Positions 43,840 to 54,371 of a stretch of 64,000 nucleotides of DNA are shown one piece after another. Location: positions 914,884-978,883 of the forward strand of contig NMRB01000024.1 of NCBI GenBank assembly GCA_002633025.1, read 5' to 3'. Position 1 is the first letter of the stretch; every line of letters begins with the position of its first letter. The notes beneath the pieces are model-generated. The model saw only the letters and a program-made list of their open reading frames with translations, ran no database searches and was not told the origin of the DNA. The stretch is from Notospermus geniculatus. Lineage: Eukaryota; Nemertea; Pilidiophora; Heteronemertea; Lineidae. The translations under genes were made by a program, and so were the position numbers.

Positions 43840-45153
43840 CTAATGGTTACTGTTTTCATCTGAATCTGAGCTCACACTCGGTAGCATGTTGTTCATACTT
43901 TTCCCCACACAAGGAGTAGGCCTATCAGATGATCTTTTTATCAACGGATCACTTTCATCGCCCTTAGCTTGGTTAGCTCGCCTAACTGAGATATATTTCT
44001 TAACGGCAGTGCTGATCACGCACACCATCACCACAGAAGCCCCGCTGAGACTCAACACGTTTGGAATTACTTTCAGAATCGTGATCTGTAGGACATAGGA
44101 AAACGGTATTTCTACTGTGTTAGCAATGGCAATCAAAGCAGCGTCGCTGAACTGTAAAGCCACTAGGACGCCGCTCCGATACCCAAACCCGGTGGCAACG
44201 ATCCCAAATTGTTTTAGCCAAGTTTGCCAATCTGTTGGAAATGTCCAAACTTGGAAACAGGTCGTGAGAATCGCCACGGCGAACAACTGCACTAAAGAAT
44301 ATAAAAAAAACTTCGTTCCCCAATATATATCACCACACTTTTTGAGACCAATGAAATGTCCAGTTCCGAAAATGGCAGACATCAACGAAAGCATAACTGC
44401 GTATTCACGTGGGATATGAAGGCGGGAGATCGTGGTGTTTCTGTGATTGTCCACATCGGATATGTTATGTCTTAAGTGTTCCGACAGGTTGGAATGCACT
44501 TCAGGATATCCAGGAACATCAAACCTCGATAAATTTGCGTAATCGAAATTGGGACTTAGTTCATCCGCTTGTTGGTTGCACTTTACACCGCACATTTTGG
44601 TGTCTCTAACTCGGGGAACGTGTGACGTGATGTTCAGGTTAACGTTGGAATCATTGGTGCCAAAGGTGTCGTTGGAATAGCCGGTTGTAGGTGATGGTAA
44701 AATTAATGTCTTCAGGAAGGTCGGCTGTACAACAAATAGAATTCCCCCAAAGAGGACCAAGGTGATGAAGACATCAATTATGTCATAGGATTCCTTGAGG
44801 ATGAAATAGGCCGCGATGCCTACGAATATTGGTTTACAATAAAACAAAGCCAGGGCGTCACCCAGGGCCATATGCGTGGCGGCGATGAAGAAGGAGATAT
44901 TAGCTAACCCGCCCATCAGAGCCGCGACCCAGACATACAGATTCCTGACAAACATCGTTTCTTTCTTGTAAAAAAGCCAGGCGCCTGATATTCCGCATAA
45001 TGGAAGGTCGTGGAAGAACAAACACTCGAATGTGTTAAGTTCAACTTGCAATTGAAACAGAAGAGACAAAAACCCAGTGGAGATGGCACTGAACACACCC
45101 AGGGAGAAGCCAATCACGTCGTCCGCAATACGAATTGGTGGGAGAGAGGGCAT
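43840..45153 (-). CDS. SLC35G1-like transporter, copy 2 (intact, 437 aa)
   Basis: Single exon, start MPSLPPIRIADDV at 45153, stop at 43840. An in-frame ATG at 45204 adds 17 residues that copy 1 does not share, so the downstream start is preferred. Ten membrane segments are arranged as two EamA repeats, with the motifs listed for copy 1. The loop between halves (residues about 160-260) has sequons NDT, NDS, NIT, NLS (twice), NIS and NTT, plus two Cys. The C-terminal tail is soluble and acidic (KSMNNMLPSVSSDSDENSNH). Predicted to be an integral membrane solute transporter; human SLC35G1 works at internal or plasma membranes. Copies 1 and 2 differ by few residues over the coding part, so the duplication is recent or subject to conversion. 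Confidence 0.87.
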   Translation of the reverse strand: MPSLPPIRIADDVIGFSLGVFSAISTGFLSLLFQLQVELNTFECLFFHDLPLCGISGAWLFYKKETMFVRNLYVWVAALMGGLANISFFIAATHMALGDALALFYCKPIFVGIAAYFILKESYDIIDVFITLVLFGGILFVVQPTFLKTLILPSPTTGYSNDTFGTNDSNVNLNITSHVPRVRDTKMCGVKCNQQADELSPNFDYANLSRFDVPGYPEVHSNLSEHLRHNISDVDNHRNTTISRLHIPREYAVMLSLMSAIFGTGHFIGLKKCGDIYWGTKFFLYSLVQLFAVAILTTCFQVWTFPTDWQTWLKQFGIVATGFGYRSGVLVALQFSDAALIAIANTVEIPFSYVLQITILKVIPNVLSLSGASVVMVCVISTAVKKYISVRRANQAKGDESDPLIKRSSDRPTPCVGKSMNNMLPSVSSDSDENSNH

Positions 45154-46304
45154 TTTATCAATCCGATTCAGATCACAAGGTAAATGGCAAAATATGACAG
45201 ACAAAATCGTTGAAATCCACCTGCGAATATTCCAAACAATGATATCGTATCAGTTCCCTTCGTTTTCTGACGTCTTCTGCCACTACATCCGATTTCTGAA
45301 GTCAATGTTAGTTTGATTCTTGTGATATGTGAAGTGAATGTCCGTATCTTATTTTCGATGTCGAACTCAGCCGTGCTCATGACAGGAAGGCGTGTCATTT
45401 CATGGTGTTGTCACCATTATAATGCTGAGCCAGGCAAAAAAGGCCTGGATGAGCATAAAATGTAGATAAGGACAGATGGTTTCAAACATTTACCATATCC
45501 AGTTAATTCAATGTGGCTGAATGCTCTACGTCAATGACATAGGATTCCGTGAGGATGAAATTGACCGCGATACATGTACCTATACAAATTATACAGGTTT
45601 ACAACAAGCCTGGTGATAAAATATTCTGATTACCAGTAACCCAAATGCACTCAAATTTCTCGTCGTACTGACAAGCTGCAACTCGTTCTCAGCCATATGC
45701 TTAAATTGACAGGGTCTATCTTGTCAATTGACAAGTTGAAAACTTGTCATCCTCGGATAAAGACATCTTATCATTGAAACAAATACATCTTGTCATTCAG
45801 GCTAAAAAAATTAAAAACTATGCGCCAAGAGACTGTTATACGGTAGTTACAAACAATAGGTACATACCCGTATGTCAAATTAGGTAGGTACATATGTCAA
45901 ATTAGGTAGGGTTTTTCTGTCATAATGACAGAAAACCCTCTACCTAATGGGGAGCGCCAATTGGTCACGTGATGACTACTGATAGAGCAGACGAGACACC
46001 TAGCGTTGACCTATGCCCATTGTTCGAGAGATGCGGTTCACCAAGCACGGCCAATCACACCTTGATTCGTCATGAATAATAGGTGGCATTGGTGTACTAT
46101 CAGTTCAAAACCACGCGTATATTCTCGCGTGGTCTGCGTGATCGGGGTTCCCTATTTCAGAGCCTACGACGGGATTCGTACCTACGACCTATGAAACATA
46201 CAAACTACTAGACATAACCGCTAAACCCACGCGGCTAATGAGGCAACGATGGTGACAGCATTCTTACAGTTTGAAGTGAGGGAAGCGCGTGCGCAATAAT
46301 AGGG
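45154..46304. other. Intergenic with decayed array fragments
   Basis: 45380-45612 repeats the 5' flank of copy 1, including the coding remnant and ACAAGCCTGGTG. 45880-45950 has a short hairpin (GTCAAATTAGGTAGG, TTTTCTGTCATAATGACAGAAAA). At 46150-46260 a degenerate minus-strand tRNA-like SINE (GGTACGAATCCCG on the minus strand) is possible. No gene. Confidence 0.4.
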
Positions 46305-46432
46305 AGTTTCGGCAAGGCTCCGTATCGTTGATCCGTGTCACGTATGACGTATCGAGCTAATGCATTTTCTATTAAAGTCATACGTCATACGTGACACGGA
46401 TTAACGATACGTAGCCTTGCCGAAACTCCCTG
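46305..46432. repeat. Palindromic MITE (AGGGAGTTTCGGCAAGGCT ends)
   Basis: Arms AGGGAGTTTCGGCAAGGCT and GTATCGTTGATCCGTGTCAC with their complement. Ends resemble the AGGGAGTTTTCGCAAAGC family, but the internal sequence is different. Confidence 0.75.
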
Positions 46433-47829
46433 CAACTTATCGTCGTAACTAGAGATCTTGTCAACTGGACAAACTGAACTCGTCACAGAGATGTGCGACT
46501 CGCCATGACAAGTAAATCGTGTCATGAATGACGTACTCGTCAGACTGACTAAAGCATCTCGTCAATATTCGCAGACAAGTTGAGGTGACAAGAATTTTTT
46601 AAGAGTGTGGGGCGACGGCCTAAATTCCCCATCAACACTCAACTTTTAGCTGACCCCATTACCAAAAGCATGGTACCCAGCCGTCACGAAAAGAATCGCA
46701 TATGAACATGGGAGAGGAACGAAAGGGTCAGGACTAATCAAATATCCGCTCAACTGCCACTTCGCTTGCATTATTCTAAATACATTAGTTACCAATATTT
46801 TTTTCATTTACTTACTAAAAATGTAACCACGGTGTCATCATTCCAAAAATTCCCACAATGATATTGAAAATAAAAATATTCATTTCCAGTTTTCCGTTGC
46901 GAAAAACAGTATGCCGTGTCTACCTGCAGTCCTTTTATGTATATACAGCGCAGCATGCACGGGATATATTGTAGCTGCACTTCCACTACAAAAAAGCCGG
47001 TATTTGTCCGTTCTTATTCTGCCTCCATTACAGAATTTCCGTGTTTAATAAGTTCGGTTCTATTAAGTGCGGATCTATTAAGCTCGGATAGCACAGCCGA
47101 TCATACTCCGAATCTAAATTAGATCCGGATCAACAATGGTGTTTCTCTAGTGGAATGGCAATAAATCCGGATCTATTTGTCATATTATGATCGGCTACAG
47201 GTGGCTTAAGATCGCTTGCGACATTGCGCCTGCTCGAAAATACCAGAACAAGCGGTTTATTCCACGTATCGCCATCTGTAGCTGAACTACTAATCTCAAA
47301 TCCAGTAGTGGAAGCGCAAGCCGTGAAATATCCGATCTTATTTTAGATGCGGATAGACACCGGTACCATTAAGACCGGATCTAAAAGCTGTATGGAAGCG
47401 CAGCTATATAATCAACTAACATGAAACGGACACTGACACCGTCATGCCTTATTATGAACCAACATGGCGGCGTTACAAGAAAACTCATCTGCTGCGGAAA
47501 CTTCTGACGTATTTCTGCCGAATTCCAGTGATTCGTGACCCACACTGTCTTGAAATGGGGAACCGGAGGAACTAACGATACAAATGATACAAATGATCGT
47601 GTGATACCGGTATATTTTGTGCCATCTTTCTGTGCCATCGTTCTTTCTGACACAGACTTTCAGTTTTTACGAGTGCTATACAATCGTCCATACATCAAGA
47701 TCCTCGCCCAAACAAAAGTGCCGATTTCGCGAGAGGAAAAACGCTATGATACATAAATTCTACTACACGAGACACCACCACCTGACGCCAGACTACACTT
47801 ATTGGTGAAATTTCGTGTCTGTTGGGGCA
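46433..47829. other. Intergenic, no gene recognised
   Basis: 46950-47400 contains GGATCTATTAAG/AGATCCGGAT words in both orientations, and a segment (CGTATCGCCATCTGTAGC) shared with 34095-34120. It looks like an old element without clear ends. Confidence 0.35.
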
Positions 47830-48243
47830 ATAATAGTGAGGTTTCGCAAATCTGATGAAACATGAAGTAAGAAATACATGTACGAAATTGGACTTCATTT
47901 CCATGACGCATTGTATTTCAGGAGATGGTTGGTACCACAAATATCTCCTGCTGCAAGAGCATCTTTCTGCGTATGACGTTAGACCGATAGAGTTGACGGT
48001 GTATATTAAACTTTGAAATTTATCTTTCGTTTCCACTTCGTAGATATACGAAGTGGAAATTTAAAAATTCAAGCTTCCCCAGAACTCCCTCGGTCTTACA
48101 TGATATGCTAAAAGACGCACTGACAGCAGGGACATTTGTCTGGTACCAACCATCTCCAGAAATACATTACGTTCTGGAAATGAAGTTGAATTTCGTATTT
48201 CGTACTTCGTGTTTCGTCAGATTTGCGAAAACTGACTATTAAC
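47830..48243. repeat. Foldback MITE (AGTSAGKTTTCGCAAATCTG ends)
   Basis: Left end AGTGAGGTTTCGCAAATCTG then GATGAAACATGAAG. Right end is the complement of AGTCAGTTTTCGCAAATCTG then ACGAAACACGAAG. Inner pairs include GGAGATGGTTGGTACC. Related to the AGTGAGTTT/AGGGAGTTT group. Confidence 0.7.
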
Positions 48244-48708
48244 CGAATACGGCCTTGGACGCGAAAATAACGTCACTTCGTGAACAAACAACAAACACAG
48301 AGCCTCATCCCGTGCGATATGCTTAGGTTGAAGGAGATCGTACTTAAAGGGACTAGGAAAAATTTTTCAAGCTTCGGTTATTACAAAATGCTAGTCTTTC
48401 ATGATAAATTCCCACCGTCAATTCACTTTTTCAAACTCCCTCGGTCTTACATGATATGCTAAAAGACGCACTGACAGCAGGGACATTTGTCTGGTACCAA
48501 CCATCTCCAGAAATACATTACGTTCTGAAAATGAAGTTGAATTTCGTATTTCGTACTTCGTGTTTCGTCAGATTTGCGAAACCTGACTATTAACCGAACA
48601 CGGCCTTGGACGCGAAAATAACGTCACTTCGTGAACAAACAACAAACACAGAGCCTCATCCCGTGCGACATGTGCGATATGCTTAGGTTGAAGGAGATCG
48701 TACTTAAA
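48084..48708. repeat. Tandem duplication of about 265 bp, each ending at a TTAA insertion
   Basis: 48084-48348 and 48435-48708 are near-identical (AACTCCCTCGGTCTTACATG through GAAGGAGATCGTACTTAAAG). The first copy continues TTAAAGGGACTAGG; the second continues TTAAAGCACCACGG into the MITE at 48704. The same target region (52380-52440) lacks both. Confidence 0.7.
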
Positions 48709-48908
48709 GCACCACGGTATTGCCACTTTCTGTCGACAGCCGGCGCCACCGTACCCGTTCTCCAAGCCTTTCGCCCCAGTGTTGGAGAATGTATGATTAC
48801 ACTAGAATGCACGTAGTAGCATGCGTAGTTTACCAAGTCATCAATAGAGGTCTCCCTTAACGCGGGTAGGTGTAACGCAGGATTGGGAAGCAATACTGTG
48901 GTCCTTTA
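48704..48908. repeat. TTAA-flanked MITE (AGCACCACGGTATTG ends)
   Basis: TTAA at 48704-48707 and 48905-48908 flank AGCACCACGGTATTG and CAATACTGTGGTCCT. Same family as 9724-9936. The paralogous 3' flank at about 52416 (GAAGGAGATCATAACAGTTC) is the unfilled site. Confidence 0.75.
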
Positions 48909-49030
48909 ACTGTTCACAAATGATGCGACCCAGACTACACATTCCTCTCAGCAAACATATCTGCGTGACAAATGCAGGAGTGGGTTGCAAACCATCCGCC
49001 CAGAAAAGGCCTAAAGCTTTTCTTTTCACA

Positions 49031-50101
49031 TTATACTTCTGTGTCGAGCAGAGCTCTGTTACCTACAGGACTTTTTTCAGCCTCTGAAGCCCGCCTCTTT
49101 GAACAACATTTCTTAACGCCTGCAGCAATTACGCAGACTGTCACCACAGAAGCTCCGCTGATACTTAACACGTTTGGTATTTCTTTCAGAACTGTGATCT
49201 GTAGAATATAAGAAAACGGTATTTCGGCTGCATTGGCAATGGATGTTAAAACGGCATCACTGAACTGTAAGGAAAATATAAGAGAGGCACGACCAACAAA
49301 CATAAAAGCAATGATTCCGAATTGATCAAGCCATGTCTGCCAGTCTAGTGAAAACGACCATGCTTTGAAACAAGTTGTGAGAAATGCCCCAGCAATCATA
49401 TTGAGTAAGGCGAATTCGAAGAACACCGTCCCCCAGTATACATCCAGGCATTTTTTTTGAAAAATAAAGGCTGCAGCAACACAAACGGCAGACATTAAAG
49501 CGAACACTACTGCCACCCCCTGGGGAATGAAGAAATTTTCGCCTGTAGGTGCAGTCGGCGTGGTTGTGTTCATAGTGGCATTGAATAATATTTCTGAGTT
49601 GATGAGAGAACTATTGCCGGAAGTCAGATTTTCAGCATGTTTAGTCAAGAGTAATGACTTCAGGAAAGTTGGTTGCACGACAAATAGAATCCCTCCTGAT
49701 AGAATGAGAGCAATGAGCACGTCAATTATGTCGAATGGTTCGTTGAGAAAGATACAGGCCAATATGCCGACGATCGTAGGTTTGCAAAAATACAAGGCTA
49801 GGACATCACCGAGCGGCATGTTCTTGATCGCTGTGTAGAAGAAGAAGTGGCTTGCCGAAGTAAGCAATGCTGCTGCCCACAAGTACCAATTCCTTGCTAG
49901 AATGAGCGGTTCTGTTTTGTAGAGTAACCACATCGCTAAACATATGGTCAATGGTAAAGCCCGCCAGAAGATAATTTCGAAGACGGTCATTCGGTGTTCA
50001 ATTCGAACCAACAGCCCAATTAGTCCAAAAACGACTGCACAAAACAGCCCATAGGCGAAACCCTTCATTTGATTTCCACATCCTAGACCTTCTGCCACCA
50101 T
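49031..50101 (-). CDS. SLC35G1-like transporter, copy 3 (intact, 356 aa)
   Basis: Single exon, ATG at 50101. Two EamA-type halves: IKNMPLGDVLALYFCKPTIV and SGGILFVVQPTFLKSLLL in the first, SLQFSDAVLTSIANAAEIPF and LSISGASVVTVCVIAAGVKK in the second. About ten membrane helices. The inter-half loop is shorter than in copies 1 and 2 but still has sequons NLT, NSS, NAT and NTT. The tail is basic, then SEAEKSPVGNRALLDTEV. It forms a second subfamily with copy 4. Both flanks (48910-49030, 50102-50370) are shared with copy 4, so the pair arose by segmental duplication. Likely a membrane solute carrier; the substrate cannot be told from sequence. Confidence 0.87.
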   Translation of the reverse strand: MVAEGLGCGNQMKGFAYGLFCAVVFGLIGLLVRIEHRMTVFEIIFWRALPLTICLAMWLLYKTEPLILARNWYLWAAALLTSASHFFFYTAIKNMPLGDVLALYFCKPTIVGILACIFLNEPFDIIDVLIALILSGGILFVVQPTFLKSLLLTKHAENLTSGNSSLINSEILFNATMNTTTPTAPTGENFFIPQGVAVVFALMSAVCVAAAFIFQKKCLDVYWGTVFFEFALLNMIAGAFLTTCFKAWSFSLDWQTWLDQFGIIAFMFVGRASLIFSLQFSDAVLTSIANAAEIPFSYILQITVLKEIPNVLSISGASVVTVCVIAAGVKKCCSKRRASEAEKSPVGNRALLDTEV

Positions 50102-50379
50102 ATTTCCTCAGAATGAAAGCTTTGTATGTATATTTGTTCGTTCCTTGTGTCTATCCTTTCTTGTGTTGGAAAGGTTCCGATGGATGAAGACCGATTTTCT
50201 GAAAACAACGAGTCGTTTAATATAGGGAATGGACACCATCCAGCACCCCGTATCCAGGTCTAACAGCAGTTTCGTATTCAAAACGAACCCACGTTTTTCC
50301 AAGCGATGCCAAGTGTGATAGAATCTAAAGCCCTCTACGGCATGATATCCGTTGCAAAATTCGATATCAAACATACATA

Positions 50380-51615
50380 CAGTAGTGTGCATTAATATTC
50401 GAAAAGAAGGAATTCAGCTTTTCATTTTAAGGCAAAATTTGCCGCTTCTGTATTCCAGTATGTATATCAAAAGTATTTGAAGTCAGTCCTAGATCATCTT
50501 CGATGATCGAAGGCCGATCTGCTATCCACTGCGTTACACCGCACATCACCCTTCGAGAAATTGACCGGTCCACGGCGTATCTGCCGCCTCGAGAAGAAGA
50601 GGCCAATCAGAATCGGTGTTGTAAAATTTGAATCGTGTTACAAAGAGTGGTAGCCGAAGACCCGATATAAAGTGCAATATGATTGGTCGCCCGGTAAAGC
50701 TGGCATCGTGCCAAGATACGCCGCCGACTGGTCTATTTCTCGAAGGGTGATGTGCGATGTATTACGTAGTGGTGAGCAGATCGGCCTTCGATCATCGAAG
50801 ATGGTCCTAGATATGCACTCCTCTAATCTGATGGGTGTTCACTGAATTCAGATGCTGGATATCATGAGAAGGGTGTTCACTGAATTCAGATGCTGGATAT
50901 CATGAGAAGAGTGAAAATATCAAAATCTGACATAGTTCTTGAGATTTGCTGTTATCACCATTTGTCTGGATATTTTGTGGAATTTTTCCCCCCTTGCAAC
51001 AACATGTTGAATGGGGGTATAACCTGACAACGTTTGGAAACAGAAGTTGATATTCATACATGTACACCTGAGATTCAAGTTTGATGTCTTTGAGATTTTC
51101 CACCAACAATTTTGAGATTTTCTAGGAATAGTTGTATTGCTCGCTAACTGTAAGATGAAGTTGGATCAGATGGACAACAAGATTCTAAATCAATTCCAGC
51201 TAAAAAGTCACTTTTGGCCTAGTCACTTCATAAATATTGCAAAATCTCAAAATCGTGGGAAATCTCAAAAAGATGAGAAGTTGAATCCCTGCTATTTGCG
51301 AATCAGTATCAGCATCCGAACACCGCCAGATTATACCCCCATTCAACATGTTGTTGCAAGAGAAAAACGTCTACAAAATATCCAGACGAAATGGTGATAT
51401 TAGCAAATCTCAAGAAATACGTCAAATTTCGACATTTTCACCGTTCTCGTGATATGCAGTATCTGAATTCAGCGAAAACCTTCAGACTAGAGGAGTGCAT
51501 ATCTTGGACTGACTTCAAATACTTTGGATACAGATATTGGAATAAAGCAGCGGCAAATTTTCCTTTAATGAAAAGCTGAATTTGTTCGAATATTAATGCC
51601 CACCACTGTATGTTG
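50380..51615. mobile_element. 1.2-kb foldback element containing a nested MITE
   Basis: ACAGTAGTGTGCATTAATAT on the left pairs with ATATTAATGCCCACCACTGT on the right. Pairing continues inward (GAATTCAGCTTTTC, TTTGAAGTCAGTCC, GGATATCATGAGAA and so on), interrupted by the MITE at 50487-50806. Within the left arm a 39-bp unit (GTGTTCACTGAATTCAGATG) is duplicated at about 50836 and 50875. No transposase ORF. It sits upstream of transporter copy 3. Confidence 0.75.
50487..50806. repeat. MITE (CATCTTCGATGATCGAAGGC ends)
   Basis: Inverted CATCTTCGATGATCGAAGGC ends followed by CGATCTG. Interior nearly identical to parts of 12079-12513. It splits the left arm of the 50380-51615 foldback, so it inserted later. 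Confidence 0.8.
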
Positions 51616-52545
51616 TGTAAGTGTATAATTATATGTATTTGCATTTGACATACATATTCATGTTGAAAAAAATAAGCGAGCGCATCCGTCTATTTTTCAT
51701 CAAACTCAACATATGCATACGATAAAGTTCACATGTTCGATGCCACATCCATGCATGCAGTAAAATCTATAGCCTACTATAATTGACGGTGGCACTTTAA
51801 GTTCGACCGCCAACTCCTCCGTGGTTTCTGATTGAAATGGCACCACTTTCACAGGGGATGTTGAGAGAATGACATGGGGGTGGTCCTTAAGTGGGTGCCA
51901 TTGTATTTTTTTACCCCTTAGCGAATAAAATGCATGAAGAAACTTCCAATGGTTTACAGTGCCCACTAACCTGGTTCCGCTGGCCACCGTTTAGATGGCG
52001 CTGCGTACCAGAGGAACCAGGCTAACAGTGCCCACCAATATTTTCTTCAATCATGCAGGGTGATTACAAAACAGGAACTTCAACACATAAAACTGCTGCC
52101 ATCTGCTTCAAACAGGCCTAGATTATTGACCAAGGAGTTGGCCCCCTCCAAACATATCCTCCCCCCACCCTCCATGCAGACTGCCAACAAAATGCCATCA
52201 TCTGGCCACATGCATCCTGTGAATATCCTCGCTACGGGTATCATGCTAGTTACATTTATGTTTGATGCGACTTCCGGTTTTATGTGAACTCGGAATTGCG
52301 GGTAATCTTTGAAACGATTGTCTTGATTGGCTCCCGGGTAACAAATACAGGTTTACAAAAAACAAAGCAAGAGCCTCATCTCATACGATATGCTTTACTG
52401 CAAGGTTGAAGGAGATCATAACAGTTCACAAATGATGCGACCCATACAACTACACATTCCTCTCAGCAAACATATCTGCATGACAAATGCAGGAGTGGGT
52501 TGCAAACCATCCGCCCAGAAAAGGCCTAAAGCTTTTCTTTTCACA
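51616..52545. other. Intergenic and 3' flank of transporter copy 4
   Basis: A hairpin with AACCTGGTTCCGCTGGCC and GAGGAACCAGGCTAAC lies at 51965-52026. 52340-52545 matches the 3' flank of copy 3 and begins with a small remnant (ACAGGTTTACAAAAAACAAA) resembling transporter coding sequence. No gene. Confidence 0.45.
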
Positions 52546-53640
52546 TTATTCTTCTGTGTTGAGCGGAGCTCTTTTAACCAGAGGACTTTTTTCAGCCCCT
52601 GAAGCCCGCATCTCTGAACAACATTTCTTAACGCCTGCAGCAATTACGCAGAATGTCACCACAGAAGCTCCGCTGATACTTAACACGTTTGGTATTTCTT
52701 TCAGAATTGTGATCTGTAGAATATAAGAAAACGGTATTTCGGCTGCATTGGCAATGGATGTTAAAACGGCATCACTGAACTGTAAGGAAAATATAAGAGC
52801 GGCACGACCAACAAACATAAGAGCAGTGTTTCCGAATTGATCAAGCCACGTCTGCCAGTTTAGTGGAAACGACCATGCTTGGAAACAGGTTGTGAGAAAT
52901 GCCCCAGTGATCGTATTGAGTAAGGCGAATTCAAAGAACACCGTCCCCCAGTATACATCCAGGCATTTTTTTAGAAAAATAAAGACTGCTGCAATACAAA
53001 CGGCGGACGTTATAGCAAACGCTACTGCCACCCCCTGGGGAATGAAGAAATTTACATCTGGAGGTGCAGTCGGCGTGGTTGTGTTCATAGTGGTATTGAA
53101 TATTTCTGAGGTCACAGTGGCATTGAATACTTCTGAGTTCATGAGAGAACTATTGCTGGAAGTCAGATTTTCAGCATGTTTAGTCAAGAGTAATGACTTC
53201 AAGAAAGTTGGTTGCACGACAAATAGAATTCCTCCTGATAGAATGAGAGTAATGAGCACGTCAATTATGTCGAATGGTTCGTTGATGAAGATACAGCCCA
53301 AGATACCGACGATCGTAGGTTTGCAATAATACAAGGCTAGGACATCACCGAATGGCATGTTCTTGATCGCTGTGAAGAAGAAGAAATTGCTTGCCGAGGC
53401 AAGCAATGCTGCTGCCCACAAGTACCAATTCCTTGCTAGAATGAGCGGTTCTTTCTTGTAGAATAACCATATCGCTGTACATATGGTCAGTGTTAAACCC
53501 CGCCAGAAGATAATTTCGAAGACGGACATTCGGGGTTCAATTCGAATCAACAGTCCAATTAGTCCATAAACGACTGCACAAAACAGCCCGCAGGCGAAAC
53601 CCTTCATTTGATTTCCACATCCTAGACCTTTCGTTACCAT
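52546..53640 (-). CDS. SLC35G1-like transporter, copy 4 (intact, 364 aa)
   Basis: Single exon, ATG at 53640, closely similar to copy 3 throughout (IKNMPFGDVLALYYCKPTIV, ILFVVQPTFLK, ANAAEIPFSYILQITILKEI). The inter-half loop differs by a short internal duplication (EVFNATVTSEIFNTTMN in place of EILFNATMN), which adds one glycosylation sequon and accounts for the extra eight residues. Predicted ten-helix DMT-fold carrier. Its 5' flank (53641-53890) aligns with that of copy 3 apart from an extra segment near 53710-53750. Confidence 0.87.
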   Translation of the reverse strand: MVTKGLGCGNQMKGFACGLFCAVVYGLIGLLIRIEPRMSVFEIIFWRGLTLTICTAIWLFYKKEPLILARNWYLWAAALLASASNFFFFTAIKNMPFGDVLALYYCKPTIVGILGCIFINEPFDIIDVLITLILSGGILFVVQPTFLKSLLLTKHAENLTSSNSSLMNSEVFNATVTSEIFNTTMNTTTPTAPPDVNFFIPQGVAVAFAITSAVCIAAVFIFLKKCLDVYWGTVFFEFALLNTITGAFLTTCFQAWSFPLNWQTWLDQFGNTALMFVGRAALIFSLQFSDAVLTSIANAAEIPFSYILQITILKEIPNVLSISGASVVTFCVIAAGVKKCCSEMRASGAEKSPLVKRAPLNTEE

Positions 53641-53894
53641 ATTTCCTCAGAGTGAAAGCTTTGTACATATATTTGTTCGTTCCTTGTGTCTATCTTTCCT
53701 TGTGTTGGAAACTGTGCTGGCATTCAGCGATACATGCAGTATTCAATCTTCCGATGGATGAAGATCGATTTTCTGAAAACAACGAGTCGTTTAATATAGG
53801 GAATATACACCATCATATACCCCGTATCAGCTCTAACAGCAGTTTCATATTCAAAACGAACCCATGCACGTTTTTCCAAGGAAGGCTTGCACCT

Positions 53895-54022
53895 TCCTTA
53901 GGGCCATATGCACAGGTCGGACTTTACCCTAAATTATAGGTTAGGCTTTCTCTTTGCTTGAAGCATTGAGAAAATCAGACTTTAAAGTGTGGCTTAAGTC
54001 CGACCCGTGCATACGGCCCTTA
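53895..54022. repeat. Degenerate palindromic MITE
   Basis: TTAGGGCCATATGCACAGGT and ACCCGTGCATACGGCCCTTA are inverted, with GTCGGACTTTA and TTAAGTCCGAC inside. Ends loosely resemble the CAGGGCCC family. Confidence 0.55.
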
Positions 54023-54363
54023 CTTTATGAGGCCCGGCCTTGCACTATCTACAGATCGCACATAAAACAGGTTTGACTTCTACCCCTCATTCTGTCCCTT
54101 TCTTATTGCCATACGCCTACTGCCAGCATAATACACTGGACGAAAATTTTAAGTAACTGATTTTCATCCACAAATAGGAGCAGTCAGCCGCGCATATTGC
54201 CGACAAATGGCAGCAAAGTCCTAGCGGACCAATGTTCAGGAAAATCTACGTGATTGCTGCTCGATCGATAATCACGGGTCCGCTAGATGCATTGAATTGG
54301 GCCGTAGTGACACCTAGTGGTCAACTCGCTGACAGCTCCTATTACATGCCATCTACTGAACGT

Positions 54364-54371
54364 GTCTATAT
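54364..54371 (+). promoter_or_regulatory. Possible TATA box with short ORF downstream
   Basis: TCTATATAAGCGGCGC is a good core-promoter-like sequence. An ATG 66 bp on (54433) opens a 65-codon frame without recognised domain. There is no splice or homology support, so both are tentative. Confidence 0.2.
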
